Assembly (NCBI RefSeq): GCF_003992315.1
Contig: NZ_RQVE01000009.1
Location: 1 to 64,000, forward strand
Direction: 5' to 3'
Length of the DNA: 64,000 bases
From: Veillonella sp. 3891
Lineage (GTDB): Bacteria; Bacillota; Negativicutes; Veillonellales; Veillonellaceae
The translations under genes and the position numbers were made by a program. Below the pieces are notes generated by a model. That model saw nothing but the letters and a program-made list of their open reading frames with translations. It was not told the origin of the DNA and did not search any database. Below are positions 26,650 to 35,984 of the stretch, one piece after another; the stretch's first letter is position 1, and every line of letters begins with the position of its first letter.

Positions 26650-27171
26650 ATGATTATACGAGAAGAGAAAAAGCGTGAATTTTATACGGTCACAGCTCTC
26701 GTGCGAGAAGCCTATATCAATGCAGATCGCAGTACAGGACGAGAATATAAACTAGTGGAATTGTTACGCGAGTCCGAGGCGTATATTCCTAAGTTATCCT
26801 TAGTGGCTGTTATCGATAATGCCATTGCAGGGTATGGTATGTTCTTGCGTGGTAAAGTAGGCGATCAGGACGTACTTATTTTGGGCTTACTGGCAGTAGC
26901 ACAGTCTATGCGTGGACATGGTGTAGGGGGTGCGCTCATTTTAGAAGGCCAACGTTTGGCACGTAAAATGGGATACTCTTACTTATTTGTACATGGTAGT
27001 AATGTATACTATCCACGGTTGGGTTATGATTTTGCACACAAATTTGGCGTAGAACCGCCAGCAGGATTGGACCGGGACCATATGATGGGGATTCAACTTG
27101 ATGCCCAAGCAGAGCCTTTACAAGGTGTATTGGAATATCCGGAACCATTCAAAATCCTAGAAATGTTCTAG
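26650..27171 (+). CDS. GNAT-family N-acetyltransferase (YhbS-like)
   Basis: Acetyl-CoA-dependent transferase of 173 residues. The acetyl-CoA loop is around SMRGHGVGGALILEGQRLARKMG (motif Q/RxxGxG/A), preceded by the strand VLILGLLAV and followed by YYPRLGYDF. This layout matches YhbS-type GNATs, whose substrates are mostly unknown. ATG follows GGAGG. It is flanked by its own promoter and a hairpin at 27175-27194, so it is probably monocistronic. Confidence 0.85.
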   Translation: MIIREEKKREFYTVTALVREAYINADRSTGREYKLVELLRESEAYIPKLSLVAVIDNAIAGYGMFLRGKVGDQDVLILGLLAVAQSMRGHGVGGALILEGQRLARKMGYSYLFVHGSNVYYPRLGYDFAHKFGVEPPAGLDRDHMMGIQLDAQAEPLQGVLEYPEPFKILEMF

Positions 27172-27174
27172 GTG

Positions 27175-27194
27175 ACTACGACCTATGTCGTAGT
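27175..27194 (+). terminator. Hairpin after the GNAT gene
   Basis: ACTACGAC, loop CTAT, GTCGTAGT: a perfect 8-bp stem four bases after the stop codon. No T-run follows, so its role as a terminator is uncertain. Confidence 0.4.
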
Positions 27195-27205
27195 AGGTAT
27201 TAGAT

Positions 27206-27247
27206 AGACAGTTCGAGATCCTCCTGTCTGTAAACAAAACTAAGGAG
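27206..27247 (+). promoter_or_regulatory. preQ1-I riboswitch
   Basis: P1 stem AGACAG (27206-27211) / CTGTCT (27224-27229), a loop with the TTC-rich ligand-binding segment and CCTC, and the A-rich tail AAACAAAACTAAGG (27232-27246), matching the class I preQ1 aptamer. The tail includes the Shine-Dalgarno sequence of the next gene (AAGGAG, 27242-27247), so ligand binding would block translation of queT-queF. This is the standard design of the class. Confidence 0.88.
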
Positions 27248-27252
27248 TTATA

Positions 27253-27753
27253 ATGAAACAATTTAACAACACACAACGATTGACGATTTCTGCCATTTCC
27301 ATCGCTATGTATTTGGCGCTTATGATCGGTACACAAGGCTTTGCCTTTGGTCAGTATCAAGTGCGTATTGCCACAGCGCTGTATGGATTGTCAGCGATCT
27401 TCCCATTCACCATTCCAGCCTTTGGTATTGCAAATTTTGTTAGCAATACAGTGATGGGCGGCTTTGGTTTAGTGGATGCTATCGGTGGAGCCATCGTAGG
27501 ATTATTGACAACAGGTTTGATTGTCCTTGCGAAGCGTCAAGGCTTAGGCAACTGGGTATTGATTCCTATCATTACGTTTGTACCAGGATTGATTGTACCA
27601 ATTTGGTTGACCTATTTCTTACCAGTTCCATACTGGGTATTAGTGAGCTCCCTCGTAGTAGGTCAGTTCGTGTGTGGTGTGGTGAGCTACTTCTTGATCA
27701 ATGCATTGGAGAAAGTAGTCTATAAAAATAAGGAGGCTTTAGTTCGTGAGTAG
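27253..27753 (+). CDS. queT: QueT-family queuosine precursor transporter (ECF S component)
   Basis: Membrane protein of 166 residues with about five or six helices, of the QueT/QrtT family, predicted to import a queuosine precursor (preQ1 or preQ0) with the shared ECF motor. Evidence is the family-like sequence ([28 protein letters not shown]), the preQ1 riboswitch directly upstream, and queF directly downstream with an 8-base overlap. EcfA1A2T at 10891 is the likely energiser. Confidence 0.9.
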   Translation: MKQFNNTQRLTISAISIAMYLALMIGTQGFAFGQYQVRIATALYGLSAIFPFTIPAFGIANFVSNTVMGGFGLVDAIGGAIVGLLTTGLIVLAKRQGLGNWVLIPIITFVPGLIVPIWLTYFLPVPYWVLVSSLVVGQFVCGVVSYFLINALEKVVYKNKEALVRE

Positions 27754-28243
27754 TGGTCGTAATGCAGCAGAATTACAAGGTGTTCATGCTTTAGGTAGCC
27801 ATACGGACTATCCTACAGATTATGCACCGCAAGTGCTAGAAGCATTTCCTAATAAACATCCAGGGAATGACTATTTTGTGAAATTCAACTGTCCAGAGTT
27901 TACTAGCCTTTGTCCCATGACAGGGCAACCGGACTTTGCAACGATTTATATTTCCTATGTGCCAGATGAAAAGCTGGTGGAAAGTAAATCTTTAAAATTA
28001 TATTTATTTAGTTTCCGCAACCACGGGGACTTTCACGAAGATTGTATCAATATCATCATGAAAGATTTAGTGGCGTTGATGGAGCCTAAATACATTGAAG
28101 TGTGGGGCGAATTTACGCCGCGTGGGGGCTTGTCCATCGATCCGTACTCCAACTATGGCAAACCGGGTACCGATTGGGAAGCTACTGCGAAGGAGCGCTT
28201 GCACTTTCACGATATGCAACCAAAACGAGTAGCGTACCGTTAA
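27746..28243 (+). CDS. queF: NADPH-dependent 7-cyano-7-deazaguanine reductase QueF
   Basis: Reduces preQ0 to preQ1 in queuosine biosynthesis. The catalytic cysteine is Cys56 in [14 protein letters not shown] and the QueF motif is [21 protein letters not shown]. The 165-residue form is the single-domain (YkvM-type) enzyme. The start is GTG at 27746, with AGGAGG at 27731-27736 nine bases upstream, overlapping the end of queT. No other queuosine biosynthesis genes are in the window. Confidence 0.95.
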   Translation: MSSGRNAAELQGVHALGSHTDYPTDYAPQVLEAFPNKHPGNDYFVKFNCPEFTSLCPMTGQPDFATIYISYVPDEKLVESKSLKLYLFSFRNHGDFHEDCINIIMKDLVALMEPKYIEVWGEFTPRGGLSIDPYSNYGKPGTDWEATAKERLHFHDMQPKRVAYR

Positions 28244-28256
28244 TTACATACATATT

Positions 28257-28294
28257 ATTGCCAGGTCAATCTGTTGAGGGACCTGGCAATTTTA
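28257..28294 (+). terminator. Intrinsic terminator after queF
   Basis: ATTGCCAGGTC (28257-28267) pairs perfectly with GACCTGGCAAT (28280-28290), followed by TTTT. Confidence 0.85.
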
Positions 28295-28359
28295 CTAAGT
28301 GCCTTAGACATGATAGGATAGAGATAGATGAAACATGTTGAGAGGAAAAGGAGTTGGAC

Positions 28360-31300
28360 ATGCAACCACACCTATATATTGGCGGAGCCGGCACGGGAAA
28401 GACCACGGCTTGTTTCGCAGAGATAGAACGAATTTTACAGGACCATCCAGACCACCAAATCATAGTGCTTGTGCCGGACCCTGCCACGTATATGATGGAG
28501 CGCAAGCTAGCGGAGTATCGTAAGGAAAAAGGGTTCACCACTGTGCGCGTGGTGGGCATGACACGGCTAGCCTATCAAGTGTACCAATCCTTGGGAAAGG
28601 TGAAAGAAGGCGGTCTGTCGGAGCTTGGCAAAAAACTAGTCCTTCGGGTGTTGTTGAAACAATCAGCAGGGGAATTGGACTTGTTTAAACAGGCAGCGAA
28701 ACAGCCTCATTTTGGAGATGTGATACAAGGTCTCTTGACAGAGTGTAAAGCTTTTGGTGTAACGCCGGAGGATTTGTCAGGAGCTGTGGAACAAGTAGAC
28801 TCCATGGTGTTGGGCAGAAAGTTGCAGGAATTATCCTTGCTATTAGAACGCTACGATGCAGCCTTGGAAGAACTAGGCGTCCAAGATTCTATGGAAGAAT
28901 TAATCGACCTATTGCCACAGTCTCCGCTCATGAAGCATTGCCATGTCTTTGTAGATGGATTTCATTGGTTTACGCCTTTGCAGTATCGCTTGATTCAACG
29001 GTTGTTTTCTCTTAGTGAGTCTTGTCATATGACGATTAGCTTACCATCCTTAGAGGAAGAGGTACACAGTCGCAAAGGATCCATGTATTTCCGGGTCTGG
29101 GAGACATATCGAGATATGATGACTTGGTATCCGGAGGCGGCAGTGCATACTATGACCGAGGTCTATCGAGGAACCCCTGTATTACAGCAGTTGAATACAC
29201 AGTTTTTCAGAACTCCCATGAAACCGAATACAACCGATGATACGTTGACCATGGTGAGCGCTTACAATCGAGAGCGGGAAGCCGATGCAGTGTGTCGGAA
29301 GATCTTGGCGTATCGTCAAGAAGAAGGACATCGATGGAAGGACTGCACCATCATAGTACGGGACATGGAGTCCTATGGTGATGTACTAGAAAAAGCATAT
29401 CTAAATTATGGTATTCCTTTCTTCTCGGACCAACGGAAGATGATGACTAGCCATCCACTAGCGGAGTTTTTACAAGGCATCTTCCATGTGTATCGTACTT
29501 TCTTCGACCATGATGCGGTGTTCCGCTTGCTGAAAACAGATTTTGCGCCGTTCACTCGTGAAGAAGTAGATCGATTAGAGAATTATTGTTTAGAATACGG
29601 GATTCAAGGGGCGGCGTGGTTACGAGATACGTGGAACTATGGTGGCGAAGATGATGAGCGACGGGCTGTGATGCAAGATTTACATGACCGTGTGCTGCAC
29701 CAGTTACTACGCCCTATTTACGATTTCTGTAAACTGCCACATACGGGACAAGAATGGAGTGAGTTTCTATTCCAAACCATGCAAGATTGGCGCATTCCAG
29801 AACAACTGAAAGTCTGGTATGACGAAGCAGAAGCACGTGGGGATGTGCAAGAAAGTGCTAGCCATGTACAGTTATATAAACATGCTATTCAATTACTAGA
29901 GGAGTGTGCATCTGTAACGGGCACAGAGGAATTAAGCGCTGAAGAAATGGGGCTCATCATCGAGGAAGGTCTCAGTGAAGTGACCTACTCTTTGGTACCG
30001 CCATCCTTGGACCATGTGACGATTACTACCATTGACCGTAGTTATATGACAGATGCTAAGGAAGTCTATGTGCTAGGTCTTAATGAGGGCGTATTCCCTC
30101 GTAAAATGGGGGATGAAGGTATTCTGCGTGACCAAGAGCGGACCGCCTTAGCAAAGGTAGGTGTGCAATTGGCGGCGGGCGCTTTAGGACAAATGTTTAA
30201 TGAAAATTTCTTATTCTATTTAGCCTGCACCCGTGCTAGCCAAGGACTGCATCTATCCTATGTGACCTCCGATGAAGAAGGATCTAAAATGGAGCCGTCT
30301 TTGGTAGTGCGCCGGCTACAACAATATGGGTATGTAACAGATATAGAAGAAGCGCCACTATCTATGCCGGAAGGACGAGAACAGGACTATCTATGGCGAC
30401 CATCTCAGAGTTTAGGACTCTTTTCCAGTCGCATGAGTGCTCTTATGAAAGGAGACCCTATTTCCTCTACTTGGTGGAGTCTCTATAATTGGGGTTTGGA
30501 AATGGGCTATAGAGGAGAAGTGTTTTTCGCTACACGAGGTATGTTTGATTCCAATGCAGTGCCACGCATTGAGCAGTCCATTGTACGAGGGCTATTGCTA
30601 CGCAGTGATGCCTTAACGGGTTCCGTCACACGCTTAGAACGGTACCATCGTTGCCCTTACAGTTTCTATGCCCAATATGCATTACGCTTAGCCCCACGAA
30701 AGGTGAAATCCTTTGGGGCCCCTGAAATTGGTACTTTCCTGCACGATACATTGCGCTATTTAGGGGAGTATCTATTACAACAGGGTCGACAATGGCGTGA
30801 TTTAACAGAGGAAGAACAAGAATCTTTATGCCGTGAAGCGGCAGATGCAGTGATGGGCACGGAAGAGCGAAATGCCTATGAAGCGCAACTGTATACTCGA
30901 TTGACGTCCACCTTATCTGCTACGGTAGCACGTCTCGTAGATTGGTCCAAGAAAAGCGAGTTTTCTACCACAGAGGTAGAGCAAAGCTTTGGCATGGGCA
31001 TATCTAGTTGGCATCCTGTACGCATTCCATTGGGCAAAAACTACGGTGAAAGTATTGTATTGCGAGGCCAAATTGACCGTGTCGACGAATATCGTGGACC
31101 TCTTGGACATTATGCGGCGGTCATCGATTATAAATCTGGAGGCACTACAGTGCGAGCCGACGAAATATACTACGGTTTGAAATTGCAGTTGATGACCTAT
31201 CTATTGGCACTGGAAAAGAATACTCAGGATAGAATTGGCACAGCAGCAGCTCTCTATACGTATGTGCGGAATCCGCAAGTGAAATTGTCGGAAGTGGTGA

Positions 31301-31749
31301 ATCATAGACGGGCAGAGGAAGAAAAAGCTGATATTCAACAGTTGAAAAATAGTGGATACTTTGTAGACGGAGATGTCCTACAATCCTTAGATGTGACGAG
31401 GGCCTACCAAAGTAATTCCCCCTATGTACCGATTGTTTTGAAAAAGGATGGTACGCCAGATAGTCGAACGTCTAAGAGTTTGAAGACGATGGAACAATTT
31501 GGACTTATGAAGGAATACACAAAACAAATTATTTCCCATAGCGGTACACAGATGATGGATGGGGAGTTTCCTATTAGTCCCTACCAAAAAGATAAACGGC
31601 GACCTTGTGAATTTTGCGAATTTCAAGCCTTATGTCGCTTTGATGGAACCCGCAACAGATATCGCTATATTAAGACCATGACCGAAGAGGAAGCGCTGGA
31701 GAAGATGGAAGCATTACAAACAGGAGGAACTACCTATGAAATGGACTGA
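28360..31749 (+). CDS. addB: ATP-dependent helicase/nuclease subunit B
   Basis: Subunit of the AddAB helicase-nuclease, which resects double-strand breaks for RecA loading. 1129 residues. A P-loop GGAGTGKTT lies at the N-terminus. The C-terminal nuclease domain shows the [4Fe-4S] staple: one cysteine in RCPYSFYAQYALRL (near 765) and three in CEFCEFQALC near the end, with the nuclease core GQIDRVDEY and VIDYKSGG between. ATG at 28360 is placed seven bases after AAGGAG; an upstream TTG is less likely. It overlaps addA by 14 bases. Confidence 0.93.
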   Translation: MQPHLYIGGAGTGKTTACFAEIERILQDHPDHQIIVLVPDPATYMMERKLAEYRKEKGFTTVRVVGMTRLAYQVYQSLGKVKEGGLSELGKKLVLRVLLKQSAGELDLFKQAAKQPHFGDVIQGLLTECKAFGVTPEDLSGAVEQVDSMVLGRKLQELSLLLERYDAALEELGVQDSMEELIDLLPQSPLMKHCHVFVDGFHWFTPLQYRLIQRLFSLSESCHMTISLPSLEEEVHSRKGSMYFRVWETYRDMMTWYPEAAVHTMTEVYRGTPVLQQLNTQFFRTPMKPNTTDDTLTMVSAYNREREADAVCRKILAYRQEEGHRWKDCTIIVRDMESYGDVLEKAYLNYGIPFFSDQRKMMTSHPLAEFLQGIFHVYRTFFDHDAVFRLLKTDFAPFTREEVDRLENYCLEYGIQGAAWLRDTWNYGGEDDERRAVMQDLHDRVLHQLLRPIYDFCKLPHTGQEWSEFLFQTMQDWRIPEQLKVWYDEAEARGDVQESASHVQLYKHAIQLLEECASVTGTEELSAEEMGLIIEEGLSEVTYSLVPPSLDHVTITTIDRSYMTDAKEVYVLGLNEGVFPRKMGDEGILRDQERTALAKVGVQLAAGALGQMFNENFLFYLACTRASQGLHLSYVTSDEEGSKMEPSLVVRRLQQYGYVTDIEEAPLSMPEGREQDYLWRPSQSLGLFSSRMSALMKGDPISSTWWSLYNWGLEMGYRGEVFFATRGMFDSNAVPRIEQSIVRGLLLRSDALTGSVTRLERYHRCPYSFYAQYALRLAPRKVKSFGAPEIGTFLHDTLRYLGEYLLQQGRQWRDLTEEEQESLCREAADAVMGTEERNAYEAQLYTRLTSTLSATVARLVDWSKKSEFSTTEVEQSFGMGISSWHPVRIPLGKNYGESIVLRGQIDRVDEYRGPLGHYAAVIDYKSGGTTVRADEIYYGLKLQLMTYLLALEKNTQDRIGTAAALYTYVRNPQVKLSEVVNHRRAEEEKADIQQLKNSGYFVDGDVLQSLDVTRAYQSNSPYVPIVLKKDGTPDSRTSKSLKTMEQFGLMKEYTKQIISHSGTQMMDGEFPISPYQKDKRRPCEFCEFQALCRFDGTRNRYRYIKTMTEEEALEKMEALQTGGTTYEMD

Positions 31750-34700
31750 TGCGCAACAGAGCGCCATTTATGCGCCTAGACCGGGGCAGTTACCGTCCCA
31801 AACGATCTTGGTGTCCGCAGCGGCGGGATCTGGTAAAACGGCAGTCCTCGTAGAGCGCATGATACAACGCTTGAAACGGCGGGAGCTAACCATTCAAGAA
31901 CTGATGGTGGTGACTTTCACAAAGGCGGCAGCTGCAGAGATGAAAGCCCGTATCGGGGTGAAACTAGCGGAAGAGTTTCAAGCTACAGGAGACGAGTATT
32001 TAGAAGAACAATTGAATATGTTGCCGTCCGCTCATATTTCTACATTGCATTCCTTTTGCCAATGGGTGATCCGTAGTTATTTCTATAAACTAGATATAGA
32101 CCCTTCTTTTACCATCGGTAATGATGGGGAATTAGCGCTTATGCGCTATGATGTACTAGATGCAATTTTGTTAGAGGCCTATGAACAGGGGCTGTATAAC
32201 ATTTACGATGTGAGCGATATGTTCAGTACAGAACGGTCGGACCAAGTCTTGCGAGAAACAGTATTTCAAATTTATAACTTTGCCTTGGCTCAAAGTCAAC
32301 CTATGCGTTGGTTAGATGAGGTGTGTCATACCTATGAAAATGCGTTACATCAAACCTTACTAGAAACTACTTGGGGCAAACTATTTTGGGAAGAGCAACA
32401 ACGGCAAATTGAGTATCTCCTAGAGCGTTATGAAGAGGCACAGCGATTGGCTACTCTAGGCAATGGGTTCGACAAATGGATGGAGAAGGTCAGCGAACTA
32501 CAAACTCTCTTACAAGCGATGGCGAAAGCAGATACATGGGATGCTATGCATATGGGTGTAGTAGGCATTGGGGGATTCAGTTTCTCTGCACTCCGTGCTA
32601 CAAAGGCCATGAATGAAAGCGACCCAGCTATCTTGAGCGAAATCAAGGCTATCTTGGCTGAAGGAAAAGACATACTGCAAGCCATGCCGAAAGGCGTCTT
32701 TGCCATTACCGAAGCAGATTGGCGCGAGCAAATGGAATACTTAGTGCCCTTGGTGCGAGGTATTATTGAATTAGTGAAACGATTCCATGAGGACTTTCAG
32801 CAGGCAAAACAAGAAGCGGGCATGATCGATTTTTCAGATTTGGAACATCTATGTTTAGCCTTGTTAGTAGACCCAGAATCTGCAGAGGAACTCAAACCTT
32901 CCGAGGTGGCGTTGGAGTTACAAGATACGTTCAAAGAAGTGATGGTCGATGAATACCAAGATACGAATGGTGTACAAGAGGCAATCGTAAACTTAGTATC
33001 TCGTGAAGACAATCGATTCTATGTAGGCGATGTGAAGCAGTCTATTTATGGATTCCGTATGGCAGATCCCCAGTTATTCATGGAGAAGTACCATCGCTTT
33101 GACCACGATGTGAACGGTGTAGAACGGCGCATCGATTTGTCACAAAACTTCCGTTCCCATGAAGCCATTTTGAATATGACGAACTTTATTTTCTCTCAAA
33201 TCATGACCGACGAAGGAGCAGGGCTTACCTATGGTGAGGCAGAGGCACTTCACACAGGTCGCATCGTAGAAGAAGCGCCACCAGAGTGGGTAGGTGGTGA
33301 CGTGGAAGTGCACGTTCTCTGCTGTGATGAGGATAAGGCGCAGACAGATACGGAAGAAGGCGAAGACCTAGAGAATGATGAAAAGGAAATGCTCTTTGTA
33401 ATCCGTAAAATCCAAGAGTTAAAGAACAACGGCGCCTTGGTGCAAGATAAAGACGGAACCTTTCGTCCTATGGAATGGCGTGATATTGTGCTCTTGAAAC
33501 GGTCTATCTCTGGATCTGCCAGCCGCATGATTGACCTTTTACGGCGCGAAGGCATTCCTGCCTATGCGGAGGAGAAATCCGGCTATTTCAGTGCTATGGA
33601 AGTGCAATTTGTGCTGTCCTTGTTGCAAATTATTGACAATCCAGAGCAAGACTTGCCCATGGCCATCGTTTTGCAATCACCTCTTATCGGGATGGATGCG
33701 AATGATCTAGGGCGACTTCGCTTATCCGTAGGGGAGAACAGCTTGTGGAGCGGGTTGCGCCCATTTGTCGAGTCTTCCCAGAATGCAGGGTGGAGTCGCT
33801 TTGTGGACTCTATGGATACATGGCGCACTATGTCTCGCCGTCAAGGCATTACCGATTTAATCTGGCATATTTACGATACCTTACATGTAGTGGAATATGT
33901 GAGCGCTATGCCGAATGGTTTGGTGCGCCGTGGTAATGTGCTGGCTCTGTATGAGCGAGCGAAACAATATGAAAATGGCAATTACCGTGGACTATTCCGG
34001 TTCTTGCGCTTTATTGAAAGCTTGCAGGCTTCGGGAGAAGACTTGAGTGTTGCCAAAACGGTGAGCGAAGCGGACAATGTGGTGCGCATTATGACCATCC
34101 ACAAAAGTAAGGGCTTAGAGTTCCCTGTGGTGTTCCTCATGGGCACCCAAAAGGGCTTTAATAAAATGGATTTAAATCGGTCTTTGCTATTACACAAAGA
34201 ATATGGGGTGGGCTTAAAAGGATACTTCCCAGATTTGCGCGTCATGTATAACTCGGTCCCATGGATTTTCGTGCGCCAAGCCTTAGAAGAAAATTTGAAA
34301 GCCGAAGAGGAGCGTATCCTCTATGTGGCGCTGACTCGACCTAAAGATAAACTGTATATTACAGGCTATATGAAGGGGTCTATCAATGGCTCTACAGATC
34401 GACCAGCCACGAAGAAAATGGGCGAATGGGTAGCGCCTGTATTGCAATGGGGTGAAAGTGCTCTCACGAAAGAGCAGATTCTAGGATGTAATTCCTATTT
34501 AGATTGGATCTTGCGGAGTTTAGCTCGGCACGTAGCGGGAGGTACGCAGTTGCGTCAATTTGCAGAGGTAGAAAGCCCGCAATTCCCAGATATACCGTAC
34601 AAAGATTGTCCGGTGTCATTCCATGTTCATGATGGGAATGACTACAGTGTTTCACAGGAAACACCGTCTGTAGAGGTGGACATTTTGGAACAAGTACGTG

Positions 34701-35662
34701 CCCAATTACCAGTGGAAGCGCCAACATTGGACCCTGTCGTGGTAGACCGATTGACCTCTGTGTATCCTTATGAAAGTTCCACAGAACGAGCAGGAAAAAT
34801 CTCTGTATCTGAAATCAAACGACGCTTTGTAGAGCTAGAAGAATTAGCGAAACAGATGATTGAACCGAATTATCGGGGAGAGCAGGGCGATGGTAGCCTA
34901 GAGACGGAGTCTACACAAGTAGATAGTTTCACGGATAACGTTGTACATGAAGATAGGTCTAAAGGCTCGGATGATTTCACCGAAGATGCTTTAACAATAG
35001 GTATTACGACTGATTTGAGTAAAGCGGAGGTGGATGTAGCTGCGCAGAGCGGCATAGAAAATAGTGTAGGGAATGGCGCAGAGGATATGTTAGAAGACGC
35101 CCCAGTAGACCTAGGACCTTTTGATGTAACCTTAGCCTCTATGACAGAGTCTACACCGATTCGCAGTGGTGCCCGCTGGGGGACTCTCATGCATGAAGTG
35201 ATGCAATGGTTGCCGTTGCAAGGCTACACACGACCATCTTTGCGACAAGCCTTAGATACCCTGGCGTTGCAAGGATATTTGACGGATGAAGAACGAAAAG
35301 CAATCGGCGAAAAACGGATTTATAATTTCTTTCAGTCAGACCTAGGACAGCGATTGTTAATAGCTCAGCGAGTGGAACGAGAATTACCATTCAGCATGCT
35401 ATTCCCAGCCAATCGAGTGTACCCAGAAATGCTAGACGGAGAAGATTTATTCCTACAAGGTATCATCGATACGGCATTCTTAGAAGATGACGCTTGGGTG
35501 TTGGTGGACTACAAGACCGACCGCTTAGACGAAGAGGCTCTAGTAGAGCGTTATCGCATTCAGCTCATGCTCTATAAAGAAGCTTTGGAGCGATTGACAC
35601 AATACCCTGTAAAAGAGGTATACATCTATTCCTTCCGACTAGAGAGGGCTATATCGGTATAA
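31736..35662 (+). CDS. addA: ATP-dependent helicase/nuclease subunit A
   Basis: UvrD-family helicase plus C-terminal nuclease, 1308 residues, partner of AddB. Walker A is SAAAGSGKTAVLV (near residues 28-40), TFTKAAAAEMKAR is motif Ia, VMVDEYQDTN is motif II, MTIHKSKGLEFPVV is motif V and LYVALTRPKDKLYI is motif VI. Nuclease residues appear in GTLMHEVMQW, LQGIIDTAF and LVDYKTDR. An acidic stretch of about 100 residues before the nuclease domain (near 1035-1130) looks like a flexible linker. Terminator at 35811. Confidence 0.95.
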   Translation: MKWTDAQQSAIYAPRPGQLPSQTILVSAAAGSGKTAVLVERMIQRLKRRELTIQELMVVTFTKAAAAEMKARIGVKLAEEFQATGDEYLEEQLNMLPSAHISTLHSFCQWVIRSYFYKLDIDPSFTIGNDGELALMRYDVLDAILLEAYEQGLYNIYDVSDMFSTERSDQVLRETVFQIYNFALAQSQPMRWLDEVCHTYENALHQTLLETTWGKLFWEEQQRQIEYLLERYEEAQRLATLGNGFDKWMEKVSELQTLLQAMAKADTWDAMHMGVVGIGGFSFSALRATKAMNESDPAILSEIKAILAEGKDILQAMPKGVFAITEADWREQMEYLVPLVRGIIELVKRFHEDFQQAKQEAGMIDFSDLEHLCLALLVDPESAEELKPSEVALELQDTFKEVMVDEYQDTNGVQEAIVNLVSREDNRFYVGDVKQSIYGFRMADPQLFMEKYHRFDHDVNGVERRIDLSQNFRSHEAILNMTNFIFSQIMTDEGAGLTYGEAEALHTGRIVEEAPPEWVGGDVEVHVLCCDEDKAQTDTEEGEDLENDEKEMLFVIRKIQELKNNGALVQDKDGTFRPMEWRDIVLLKRSISGSASRMIDLLRREGIPAYAEEKSGYFSAMEVQFVLSLLQIIDNPEQDLPMAIVLQSPLIGMDANDLGRLRLSVGENSLWSGLRPFVESSQNAGWSRFVDSMDTWRTMSRRQGITDLIWHIYDTLHVVEYVSAMPNGLVRRGNVLALYERAKQYENGNYRGLFRFLRFIESLQASGEDLSVAKTVSEADNVVRIMTIHKSKGLEFPVVFLMGTQKGFNKMDLNRSLLLHKEYGVGLKGYFPDLRVMYNSVPWIFVRQALEENLKAEEERILYVALTRPKDKLYITGYMKGSINGSTDRPATKKMGEWVAPVLQWGESALTKEQILGCNSYLDWILRSLARHVAGGTQLRQFAEVESPQFPDIPYKDCPVSFHVHDGNDYSVSQETPSVEVDILEQVRAQLPVEAPTLDPVVVDRLTSVYPYESSTERAGKISVSEIKRRFVELEELAKQMIEPNYRGEQGDGSLETESTQVDSFTDNVVHEDRSKGSDDFTEDALTIGITTDLSKAEVDVAAQSGIENSVGNGAEDMLEDAPVDLGPFDVTLASMTESTPIRSGARWGTLMHEVMQWLPLQGYTRPSLRQALDTLALQGYLTDEERKAIGEKRIYNFFQSDLGQRLLIAQRVERELPFSMLFPANRVYPEMLDGEDLFLQGIIDTAFLEDDAWVLVDYKTDRLDEEALVERYRIQLMLYKEALERLTQYPVKEVYIYSFRLERAISV

Positions 35663-35810
35663 AGTGCGATTGCAACATTAGTAAGAACAATAATCTCATA
35701 GATATGTTAGATATATTATTCTACATGCGTTGTAATGGTACTAATAAATACGATCAAATACAGGTTTGTAATATAATACCAGTGAATACAAAGAAATGTA
35801 ATACAGATCA

Positions 35811-35856
35811 AAAAAGAGGAACGTTGCACACATAGCGTCAACGTCCCTCTTTTTTA
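35811..35856 (+). terminator. Intrinsic terminator after addA
   Basis: AAAAAGAGGAACGTTG pairs with CAACGTCCCTCTTTTT (one G-T pair), followed by more T residues. Member of the dispersed AGAGGAACGTTG family. Confidence 0.9.
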
Positions 35857-35950
35857 TATGTTAATCATATACTTTATGGGCTACGATTGTTATAACATAT
35901 AGTGCAGCTTCCCAACATAAAGGGATAGCGTACAGTATGTGATAAGCATG

Positions 35951-35975
35951 AAAAAGGGCCCCGAAGGACCCTTTC
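35951..35975 (-). terminator. Intrinsic terminator of the alanine symporter gene
   Basis: On the minus strand GAAAGGGTCC, loop TTCG, GGGCCCTTTTT, just after the stop codon of the gene transcribed leftwards. One G-T pair; stable UUCG-type loop. Confidence 0.8.
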
Positions 35976-35984
35976 AGTATAGTA